This document shows positions 1 to 5,546 of a stretch of DNA of 16,021 bases, piece by piece. The notes beneath the pieces were generated by a model. The model made no database searches and was not told the DNA's origin. It saw nothing but the letters and a program-made list of their open reading frames with translations. The position numbers and the translations under genes are program-made. Source of the stretch: Firmicutes bacterium UBA6806 (GTDB lineage: Bacteria > Bacillota > Clostridia > Peptostreptococcales > Acidaminobacteraceae); contig DKFC01000011.1 of assembly GCA_002452745.1 (NCBI GenBank), positions 1-16,021 of the forward strand, in the 5' to 3' direction. Every line of letters starts with the position of its first letter. The first letter of the stretch is position 1.

Positions 1-288
1 ATTGCGTTTTTCTTCGGTTTGATGTACTTTCTGATGATAAGACCTCAAAACAAGAAAAACAAACAATTGCAAGAGCTTAGAAATAGTTTGAGATCTGGAG
101 ACGAAGTGGTTACAATAGGTGGCATCGTCGGAAAAATCTTAAACGTGAAAGACGAAGAAGTCGTCTTAGAAGTTGGCGCTTCTAAAACAAAGCTGACTTT
201 CAAAAAATGGGCTATTTCAACAGTTGAAAAATCAGTTGAAGCTGTTGAAGTTAAAGAAGTCGAGGAAGAAACGGACTCAGAAGCATAA
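1..288 (+). CDS. yajC: YajC, Sec translocon accessory subunit (5' end outside window)
   Basis: YajC is a small single-pass membrane protein that associates with SecDF and the SecYEG channel. The visible part starts inside the N-terminal transmembrane helix (FFFGLMYFLMIRPQ) and runs into the family signature: the IRPQ-x-K-x-x-K turn, a basic stretch, then GDEVVTIGGIVGKI. It ends in a Glu-rich tail (EVKEVEEETDSEA) typical of YajC C-termini. The reading frame is open from base 1, so the true start lies upstream; the TTG/ATG at 19-24 fall within the membrane helix and are unlikely starts. Only the first few residues should be missing. secD and secF lie about 10 kb downstream, separated by the accessory block and the SCIFF genes, so the sec genes here are split but still in the same neighbourhood. 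The identification is confident; the partial state is certain. Confidence 0.93.
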   Translation: MAFFFGLMYFLMIRPQNKKNKQLQELRNSLRSGDEVVTIGGIVGKILNVKDEEVVLEVGASKTKLTFKKWAISTVEKSVEAVEVKEVEEETDSEA

Positions 289-298
289 TTTAATCGAC

Positions 299-321
299 CA
301 TATTTCTGAAAGTGAAATATG
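299..321 (+). other. Perfect 8-bp RNA hairpin just after yajC
   Basis: CATATTTC (299-306) pairs perfectly with GAAATATG (314-321) around a 7-nt loop. It begins 10 nt after the yajC stop codon and has no U-tract, so it is not itself an intrinsic terminator. It may protect the yajC mRNA 3' end or be the first helix of the larger structured region that follows. Confidence 0.5.
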
Positions 322-328
322 TTCAAAC

Positions 329-418
329 ACCCTTGTTGAAACATGAGAGCACAAAACTTGCCAGAGTAAAACGCTGGATGCAAGATGGTTCTAATGTCAA
401 TACGAGGGTATTTTTTTT
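329..418 (+). terminator. Structured region ending in a U-tract, probable terminator after yajC
   Basis: An outer helix can form between ACCCTTGT (329-336) and ACGAGGGT (402-409), 8 pairs including one G-U, followed directly by A and eight T residues (411-418). Inside it, CTTG-CCAG (357-364) pairs with CTGG (374-377) and CAAG (381-384) across a small bulge. A competing short hairpin, AATAC/GTATT (399-403 and 408-412), uses the same 3' arm. The simplest reading is an intrinsic terminator for yajC. The large enclosed loop with its own helix, and the alternative pairing, would also suit a regulated attenuator or a small 3'-UTR RNA. I do not recognise a named riboswitch class. Bases 419-550 are A-T rich with no gene that I can support. 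Confidence 0.4.
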
Positions 419-550
419 GCCGCCAAGTGTATTTTATACTAAATATATAAGGTTATTTTGATATAGATAATATAAGGGGATAATGCATATAAAAAAACAA
501 TCTAATTTACAAAAAATTCAATAAATCTATGGCGTGTGAATGGTAATAGA

Positions 551-559
551 TGTTATAAT
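551..559 (+). promoter_or_regulatory. Extended -10 promoter element for the fosB-like operon
   Basis: TGTTATAAT at 551-559 is a perfect extended -10 (TG-n-TATAAT). No good -35 hexamer lies 16-18 nt upstream, which is tolerated with an extended -10. The start point would be near 565-567, giving a 5' leader of under 30 nt before the GGAGG at 581-585 and the ATG at 593. The same nine bases recur at the scfA promoter (8251-8259). Confidence 0.55.
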
Positions 560-592
560 TAGTTGAGAATTTTCAGAAGCGGAGGTCGATAA

Positions 593-1345
593 ATGAATTT
601 TGTGATTATTTCATTTATAATCATACTATGGGTATACACATATTTCTCATCTCGCTGGAAAGAAAAATTTATTGAGGAAGAAATTTTTAAAAGAGGTGGG
701 ACAAATGCAGAAGTTGATGTAATTAGCTTTAGGGAGGGCATTTACATAGTAAAATACGATAAAGATGGACACCGTGTCAATCATACAGTTAAGTATTTGG
801 GCGACAAAATATTAGAATGGTATGAAGAGAATGGCAGTAATAGTGATAATTATGATAGGGAACATGATAATAAACATGATAAGATAAATAAACATGATGA
901 AATAAAAAATTATGGATTAAAAGTTACTGGACTTAACCACATCACATTAACCGTTGAGAATCTAAATCAATCCATCAAATTTTATGAGGAGGCTCTAGGC
1001 GCAAAATTGCTTGCCAGAGGAAAACATCTGGCTTATTTTGATTTGGCCGGTGTATGGATAGCACTGAATCTTGAAACGAATATTTCGGCAGAGAAAAGAG
1101 AAAGAACTTATACGCATTTTGCCTTTTCTTTGGATCAGTCTGGACAGGAACAGTTGCGAGAACGACTAGAGAGGCTTGGGGTTGAGTACGAGTTAGGTCG
1201 CGAAAGAAACCCGCGTGAAGGCAAGTCAATCTATATTAGGGACTATGATGGGCATCTTTTTGAATTTCACAGCATGACCAGAGCAGACCGCCTATCCTAC
1301 TATCAAGACGAAAGAAAAGATATAGAAGTCTATGAAATTTTTTAA
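593..1345 (+). CDS. FosB-type metallothiol transferase (VOC fold) with membrane-anchored N-terminal extension
   Basis: Residues about 110-250 match FosB, the Mn/Mg-dependent enzyme that adds a low-molecular-weight thiol (bacillithiol or cysteine) to fosfomycin. From my knowledge of Bacillus/Staphylococcus FosB, the expected residues align without gaps at a constant offset of 109: metal ligands H116, H175 and E224, plus W155, R203, Y214 and R233. The active-site Cys9 of FosB appears as T118. Unlike the ~140-residue family members, this protein has about 108 extra N-terminal residues: a transmembrane helix (3-18), a basic stop-transfer segment, a small region (about 26-80) I do not recognise, and an Asp/His/Lys-rich linker (83-106) built from short HDxK-like repeats. 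The frame is open throughout and no in-frame ATG exists where native FosB would start, so the fusion appears real. GGAGG at 581-585 supports the start. The substrate could be fosfomycin or another electrophile. Confidence 0.8.
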   Translation: MNFVIISFIIILWVYTYFSSRWKEKFIEEEIFKRGGTNAEVDVISFREGIYIVKYDKDGHRVNHTVKYLGDKILEWYEENGSNSDNYDREHDNKHDKINKHDEIKNYGLKVTGLNHITLTVENLNQSIKFYEEALGAKLLARGKHLAYFDLAGVWIALNLETNISAEKRERTYTHFAFSLDQSGQEQLRERLERLGVEYELGRERNPREGKSIYIRDYDGHLFEFHSMTRADRLSYYQDERKDIEVYEIF

Positions 1346-1383
1346 GGGCTAAATTAGACGATATGACTGAAAAGAGGATTGTA

Positions 1384-1836
1384 ATGAAAATAATAAGATT
1401 TACACTGATTGGCTTATTTCCGTTGATTGCAGGCAGCATTATGAACTATATGGTAACCATGTTACCTATTGCAGGAAAGATGTTTACGATTATCAGTATG
1501 CTGTTTTTGGCGGGGTGGTTTGCCATTGGATACAGCGTTGGTAAAATGAAGATCCCACTGCAACTAAAGCTATGGTCTGGACTTGGTATTGGTATTTTAA
1601 ATTACTTGTTGATATGTCATCAAATGCTCTTTTTAGGCAAGTGGTATGGAAATATTTTTGGATTGTTGACACAGTTCTATATTATGCCGAGTTTGAGGTT
1701 AGTTTTCATTGTGAATTGGCTTAACTTAGGAAGTTCACCTTTTTTGTATACCACTGCTGCAACGGGCATCCTGTTTTTAGTGTTTATCATGGGGGCATTT
1801 ATCGCACAAAATAGAACAAAAAATAGCTTTAAGTAA
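1384..1836 (+). CDS. Unrecognised membrane protein with four predicted transmembrane helices
   Basis: I do not recognise this 150-residue protein. It has hydrophobic segments at roughly residues 4-24, 28-50, 62-84 and 118-142 and a short basic C-terminus (NRTKNSFK), so it is predicted to be integral to the membrane with both ends inside. I see no catalytic motif or cofactor site. The chosen ATG at 1384 has AGAGG at 1373-1377 six bases upstream; an in-frame ATG at 1363 adds seven residues but has a poorer ribosome site. It starts 38 nt after the FosB-like gene with no terminator between, so it is probably co-transcribed. The low-complexity membrane family often found between yajC and scfA in Clostridia is smaller, and I cannot match this protein to it. 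Confidence 0.65.
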   Translation: MKIIRFTLIGLFPLIAGSIMNYMVTMLPIAGKMFTIISMLFLAGWFAIGYSVGKMKIPLQLKLWSGLGIGILNYLLICHQMLFLGKWYGNIFGLLTQFYIMPSLRLVFIVNWLNLGSSPFLYTTAATGILFLVFIMGAFIAQNRTKNSFK

Positions 1837-1909
1837 AAGGATTCATAAAGTGAAGGTAGAATTCTATAGAAGTATAGATTCAAATAAATATAGTGTTGAG
1901 GAGCATAAA

Positions 1910-2380
1910 ATGGGTATTTTAGACAAACTATTTAGTCAAAACAAAGAACTTGGAAATTTGGTAAAAGGTGTGGTAGAAATGGTGTCAACTGAAATGACCA
2001 CTGCCAGTGAAAGAATGGAGGGCAGACAACATACTTTAGACAATGATTATCAAAGTATTGTTATCAATAGTCCCACTTATAGTGTTTTGGAATCGGATTT
2101 GTGCCCAGCTGATCATATTCGAATTCCGGGTAATCCTAAACCGCAACATGGCATTGTCATGGAAGATGGAAGAATCATGTATAAAAAAGACGGCAGAATT
2201 GTTTTGACTTCTTTGGAAGTATTTAAGGGAGATCAGGAGATTGTTGGCGTTTCATCAGATAAGTTCTATACTGAGGATGAAATCTTACAAAGAGCAAAAG
2301 AGCACTATGAAGATCAGAGCAATATTGAAGTGTTCAGAGATAGTGAGCACTTTGCTGAATACTGTCGATGTGGCGACTGA
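1910..2380 (+). CDS. LRAT-like (NC-domain-like) protein with apparently degenerate active site
   Basis: The 156-residue product has an amphipathic N-terminus (GILDKLFSQNKELGNLVKG) and, from about residue 62, a pattern resembling the LRAT/NlpC-P60-like fold: DHIRIP, QHGIVMEDGRIMY, a TSLEVF segment, then a C-terminal helix with SEHFAEYC. Typical LRAT-domain proteins use two histidines (one in HHGI, one in the following strand, V-I-H) and a cysteine in NCEHF. Here only the first histidine (H80) is kept; the second position is Y91 and the nucleophile position is S145 (DSEHF). C152 and C154 lie seven and nine residues later. If the alignment is right, the protein is catalytically altered or inactive. 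ATG 1910 is preferred because GAGGAG at 1898-1903 precedes it; an in-frame GTG at 1850 would add 20 residues. It is the last gene of the fosB-like unit. Family assignment is by pattern only. Confidence 0.55.
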   Translation: MGILDKLFSQNKELGNLVKGVVEMVSTEMTTASERMEGRQHTLDNDYQSIVINSPTYSVLESDLCPADHIRIPGNPKPQHGIVMEDGRIMYKKDGRIVLTSLEVFKGDQEIVGVSSDKFYTEDEILQRAKEHYEDQSNIEVFRDSEHFAEYCRCGD

Positions 2381-2425
2381 CGAAGGTAAAGTACATAAGT
2401 GAATAAAAGCATAAAAGCACTGAAA

Positions 2426-2465
2426 AAAGTCTCAGATTCATTAAATTCTGAGGCTTTCTTTTTTT
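2426..2465 (+). terminator. Intrinsic terminator after the LRAT-like gene
   Basis: An 11-bp stem (2426-2436 with 2447-2457, one G-U pair) encloses a 10-nt loop and is followed by CTTTTTTT (2458-2465). It separates the fosB-like unit from the ArsR/YfcC cluster. Confidence 0.9.
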
Positions 2466-2499
2466 ATTGTTTCGCATAGTAAAAATGAGAGATTTACCC

Positions 2500-2528
2500 T
2501 TGTAGGATAAGGGAGGGTGTGCTAGAAT
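2500..2528 (+). promoter_or_regulatory. Promoter of the yfcC1-arsR operon
   Basis: TTGTAG at 2500-2505 (-35) and TAGAAT at 2523-2528 (-10) are separated by exactly 17 nt, and TG at 2520-2521 makes an extended -10. Transcription should start near 2534-2536, at the left edge of the dyad at 2534-2555. Confidence 0.6.
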
Positions 2529-2533
2529 TAATT

Positions 2534-2555
2534 AACGCGTTGAAATGTTTAAACA
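2534..2555 (+). promoter_or_regulatory. Operator-like dyad, copy 1 (probable ArsR-family binding site)
   Basis: This 22-nt stretch is identical, base for base, to 4314-4335. Its core is GTTGAAA-TG-TTTAAAC, a 7-2-7 inverted repeat with one mismatch, and it extends to an imperfect 10-2-10 dyad. It covers the predicted transcription start, 26 nt before the ATG of the first transporter. The size, dyad form and position suit repression by an ArsR/SmtB-family dimer, and such a protein is encoded between the two copies. The site is seen directly; the binding protein is inferred. Confidence 0.65.
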
Positions 2556-2581
2556 TGACGAAATGTTCTGGAGGGGTCAAC

Positions 2582-3961
2582 ATGAAATTTAGAATACCCA
2601 ATTCGTATGTTTTATTATTTGGAATCATTGTTATATTGGGATTTTTGAGTTACATCATACCGGCGGGAAGATACCAAAGGCAACTTGATCCGGAAATGGG
2701 TTTTGAGTATGTTGTTGCTGACAGCTATGTGGAGATTGACAGAACACCCGTAACACTTTTCGATTTATTTAAAGCAATTCCAGCAGGGATGATGGATGCC
2801 AGTGATATTATCATATTTGTATTGATTGCTGGGGGGAGTTTTGGGATTATTCAGGCGACGGGGACTGTTAATTATGGCATTGCCAGTGTCGTCAAGCGAT
2901 TTTCAGGTAAAGAAAAAAAAGTCATCATTCTAGTCATGGTCATTTTATCATTAGCAGGCGCAATTTTCGGGACGGCAGAGGAAGCGCTGGTTTTATATCC
3001 CATGTTGATTTCTCTTTCTATTGCGTTGGGATTTGATAGAATGACTGGTGTTGCCATGGGCCTTTTGGGAACGGGATCGGGATTTGTGGCGGGCTTTTTA
3101 AATCCATTTACAACAGGGGTTGCACAACAAATTGTCGAACTACCGCTCTTCTCTGGCATTGTTTTTAGAATGCTGGCATATATTTTATTTGTATCGACTT
3201 CTATTTTCTTTGTCCTAAGGCATGCTAGGAAGTCAAATGCTGATAACGATGCGCTTACTGAACACGAGCAGGGTTTTATCTTTGATTATGGATTTCAAGA
3301 TATGCCACCACTGAGTAGAAAGCATAAGCGTGTTCTTTTTATATTGGGGCTCTTATTTTTTTACCTAATATATGGTATACTAAAAAAACAGTTTTACATT
3401 TTAGAAATTGCCACAACCTTTTTTATCATGGGGGTTGTAAGCGGGTTAGCAGGAGGCATTAAGTCAGGGCGACTTGTCACTGAATTCATAAAAGGTGCTT
3501 CCAGTATGGTTTACGGTGCGCTCATTATTGGCGTGGCAAAAGGGGTAACTGTGATTATGACTTACGGGAATATCATGGATACTATCATCTTTCAATTGTC
3601 TAAAATAGTCGTGGGACTGTCCCCAATTTTTAGTGCGATTTCGATGTTTTTAATTCAAAGTGTGTTCAATATTTTTATTACATCTGGAAGTGGACAAGCC
3701 GCAGTAACCATGCCAATTATGAAAGCCCTGGCAGATTTAAGTGACTTATCAAGACAGACTGCTGTATTGGCCTTCCAATTTGGAGATGGCTTTTCAAATG
3801 TCATTAGCCCAACTTCGGGATATTTTATGGCTGCATTGGCTATTGGTGGTGTTGAGTGGAAAAAATGGATTAAATGGGCTTGGCCGTTGTTTGTAACGTG
3901 GTATGTTGAGGGAATTTTCCTCTTGGTCGTTGCTGTTGTTTCATGTTATGGACCATTTTAA
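2582..3961 (+). CDS. YfcC-family membrane transporter 1 (DcuC/ArcD-like superfamily)
   Basis: This 459-residue multi-pass carrier belongs to the YfcC family, whose members are annotated as C4-dicarboxylate, arginine/ornithine or basic-amino-acid carriers; the substrate cannot be read from sequence. It has about 11-12 hydrophobic segments. Family signatures include IPNSYVLLFG with the IIPAGRY turn near 25-31, FGTAEEALVLYP (129-140), GFLNPFTTGVAQ (171-182), SGSGQAAVTMPIM (368-380) and QFGDGFSNVISPTSGYFMA (399-417). The two re-entrant-like segments with SGSGQAA and SPTSGY are the likely substrate site. The ATG at 2582 has a strong GGAGGGG eight bases upstream; the in-frame GTG at 2519 lies upstream of the predicted transcription start. 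It is clearly paralogous to the transporter at 5547, and both end in YGPF. arsR follows after 36 nt, probably on the same transcript. Confidence 0.88.
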   Translation: MKFRIPNSYVLLFGIIVILGFLSYIIPAGRYQRQLDPEMGFEYVVADSYVEIDRTPVTLFDLFKAIPAGMMDASDIIIFVLIAGGSFGIIQATGTVNYGIASVVKRFSGKEKKVIILVMVILSLAGAIFGTAEEALVLYPMLISLSIALGFDRMTGVAMGLLGTGSGFVAGFLNPFTTGVAQQIVELPLFSGIVFRMLAYILFVSTSIFFVLRHARKSNADNDALTEHEQGFIFDYGFQDMPPLSRKHKRVLFILGLLFFYLIYGILKKQFYILEIATTFFIMGVVSGLAGGIKSGRLVTEFIKGASSMVYGALIIGVAKGVTVIMTYGNIMDTIIFQLSKIVVGLSPIFSAISMFLIQSVFNIFITSGSGQAAVTMPIMKALADLSDLSRQTAVLAFQFGDGFSNVISPTSGYFMAALAIGGVEWKKWIKWAWPLFVTWYVEGIFLLVVAVVSCYGPF

Positions 3962-3997
3962 AAAGTACAAATATCATTGACGAATTGAGTGATTTCT

Positions 3998-4291
3998 ATG
4001 GCGGATTATAATCAAAATCAAATAGACGTTGAGGTTCTTAAGGCCTTGGCAGATGAGACGCGTCTCGAAATATTGGATCTATTGGGTCTTGGCGATATGA
4101 ATGTAAATGAAATTGCTTCGCATCACAGGATTTCCAGACCGACTATTTCACATCATCTACAGATATTAAAACGCGCAGGCATCGTTTCATCTAGAAAAGA
4201 TGGAAAGGAAATATATTATTCTGTCAACCAATATGTGTTAACAGGTTTAGCGCAAGAATTATTGAAATTTGCTAATTTAGGGCACTTCTAA
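3998..4291 (+). CDS. ArsR/SmtB-family winged-helix repressor, cysteine-free
   Basis: The 97-residue protein has the standard ArsR layout: KALADETRLEILDLL (15-29), the NVNEIASHHRIS helix, the DNA-recognition helix SRPTISHHLQILKRAGIV (46-63) and the wing SSRKDGKEIYYSVN (64-77). It has no cysteine at all, so the CVC-type metal or arsenic site is absent; it more likely responds to another ligand or acts as a simple autorepressor. The start is uncertain: ATG 3998 has a weak GAGTG upstream, and GTG 3989 is an alternative adding three residues. It sits 36 nt after transporter 1, with no terminator between, and its operon is preceded by one of two identical dyads, so it probably represses its own operon and the M20-transporter 2 operon next door. 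That target assignment is an inference from position. Confidence 0.88.
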   Translation: MADYNQNQIDVEVLKALADETRLEILDLLGLGDMNVNEIASHHRISRPTISHHLQILKRAGIVSSRKDGKEIYYSVNQYVLTGLAQELLKFANLGHF

Positions 4292-4306
4292 TGGAGGGCC
4301 CTTCAT

Positions 4307-4312
4307 TATAAA
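4307..4312 (+). promoter_or_regulatory. -10 element before the M20 peptidase gene
   Basis: TATAAA at 4307-4312 ends one base before the second copy of the dyad. No convincing -35 is seen 16-18 nt upstream. The arrangement mirrors the promoter-operator order at 2523-2555. Confidence 0.4.
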
Positions 4313-4313
4313 C

Positions 4314-4335
4314 AACGCGTTGAAATGTTTAAACA
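4314..4335 (+). promoter_or_regulatory. Operator-like dyad, copy 2 (probable ArsR-family binding site)
   Basis: Identical over 22 nt to 2534-2555. This copy is followed by CG rather than TG, and its outer arms read CGCGTTGAAA and TTTAAACACG, which gives 8 of 10 matching dyad positions. It lies 24 nt before the M20 start, close to the 26 nt seen for copy 1, and abuts the -10 element. Binding here would block transcription of the M20-transporter 2 pair. Confidence 0.65.
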
Positions 4336-4359
4336 CGTAAACTCAAAAGGAGGGGAAAC

Positions 4360-5538
4360 ATGACTATTTTGGATCAAGTTACTGAAGAAGAAATTGTGAA
4401 TTTGGTAACTCAGCTTGTTGGTATTGAGAGTCATAAGCTGAACGAAAAGAGGGAGTCCGCTGTTGCGAACTGGATTGCTCATCAGTTTAAGGTAGAGGGC
4501 ATTGCCTCGCTAATTGATGTGGTGGAGGAGAATCGCCCGAATGTGTACGGAATTATTGAAGGGAAGACAGAGGGGATAAAGCTCATGCTAAATGGGCATA
4601 TTGACACAGTTCCTGGGTTTAAGATGAATTATGATCCCTTTAAACCGTTTATAAAGGATGGCAATATTTATGGACGGGGGACGGCAGATATGAAGGGCGC
4701 AATTGCTGCAATGATGGCAGCCCTAATTGGCGTCAAGAGGTCTGGTGTAAATTTAGAGCACAGTGTGATGTTTGCTGGTGTTATTGACGAAGAAGAGCGT
4801 TCCAAGGGCAGTGAACTTTTAATTCGAAAGACCATAAATCCCGAATACGTGGTGATTGGAGAACCAACTAAACTGGAAGTGGCAGTTGCACATAAGGGGA
4901 TGGAGTGGGTAGAAGTCAAATTTTGCGGTATAGCAACACATGGAAGTCGACCTAAAGAAGGGATTAATGCTATTTATGCAGCAGGTTACTTTTGCGATTT
5001 AGTGAGAGAATCGCTGGAGCCAGCTATTGAAATGAGGACGTTTCCCCTACTTGGAAATGGAACGATTAACATCGGCAAAATTAACGGTGGGGATGATCCC
5101 AATATTGTTCCTGATGAATGTCGCATTGAAATAGATCGGCGTTGGCTTCCCAATGAAACATTAGAGGCAGTTCATCAGGAGATTGAGAAAACAGCAAAAA
5201 AAGCGGGTGAATTGATTGGGGCAAAGGTTGAAGTTAGAGCCATGAGAGAGTTGACTTCAGAAATGATCAATGCACCGTTCAGCCTCTCACCAGAAGATGA
5301 GTTTGTGAAAACAGTATGTAATTTAACAGAAACCATCACGGGAAATTTGAAAAAACCAATTGCCTTTCCAGCGTGGAGTGATGCGGGGATATTAGGGGTT
5401 CATACCAATGCCAAGTGCCTTATTTTAGGTCCTGGAGATATTGTACAAGCACATGCAAATGATGAGTTCTGTTCTTTGAAGCAAATTATTGAAGCGGCTG
5501 AAATCTACTATCAATTAATTTTAAATAGATGTCAATAG
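4360..5538 (+). CDS. M20-family metallopeptidase/deacylase (ArgE/DapE/CPG2-like)
   Basis: This 392-residue enzyme carries the two-zinc M20 site: H80 and D82 in NGHIDTVP, bridging D110 in GRGTADMKG, catalytic E144 and ligand E145 in DEEERSKG, E168 in GEPT and H365 in VQAHANDE. The lid/dimerisation domain with GIATHGSRP and the NIVPDE/ID-RRW segment lies at about 180-300. Length and order fit the ArgE/DapE/succinyl-diaminopimelate desuccinylase group, whose members remove acyl groups from amino acids or cleave dipeptides; the exact substrate is open. It is well translated (AAGGAGGGG at 4347-4355). Its stop lies just before the start of transporter 2, so the two are probably co-transcribed. Pairing with YfcC carriers suggests uptake of an amide-type substrate followed by cytosolic hydrolysis, or export of a product. 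Biosynthetic ArgE/DapE is less likely, because no arginine or lysine genes are nearby. Confidence 0.88.
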   Translation: MTILDQVTEEEIVNLVTQLVGIESHKLNEKRESAVANWIAHQFKVEGIASLIDVVEENRPNVYGIIEGKTEGIKLMLNGHIDTVPGFKMNYDPFKPFIKDGNIYGRGTADMKGAIAAMMAALIGVKRSGVNLEHSVMFAGVIDEEERSKGSELLIRKTINPEYVVIGEPTKLEVAVAHKGMEWVEVKFCGIATHGSRPKEGINAIYAAGYFCDLVRESLEPAIEMRTFPLLGNGTINIGKINGGDDPNIVPDECRIEIDRRWLPNETLEAVHQEIEKTAKKAGELIGAKVEVRAMRELTSEMINAPFSLSPEDEFVKTVCNLTETITGNLKKPIAFPAWSDAGILGVHTNAKCLILGPGDIVQAHANDEFCSLKQIIEAAEIYYQLILNRCQ

Positions 5539-5546
5539 GGGGGACT

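Noticed and set aside
329..418. Possible cyclic-di-GMP-I riboswitch or T-box in the yajC 3' region
   Set aside because: Pieces such as GAGTAAAACGC recall the c-di-GMP-I core, but the GGTAGCGGG-type receptor and the other conserved blocks are missing, and the T-box AGGGTGGTACCGCG sequence is absent.
593..1345. FosB fusion as a frameshift artefact joining two genes
   Set aside because: The frame is continuous, has no in-frame start where native FosB begins, and the linker encodes a coherent repeat of charged residues, so nothing in the sequence points to an error. Independent sequence data could still change this.
4279..4304. Near-direct repeat AGGGCACTTC / AGGGCCCTTC before the M20 gene
   Set aside because: The first copy is within the last ArsR codons (GHF) and the repeat is not found before the other operator, so chance is the better explanation.
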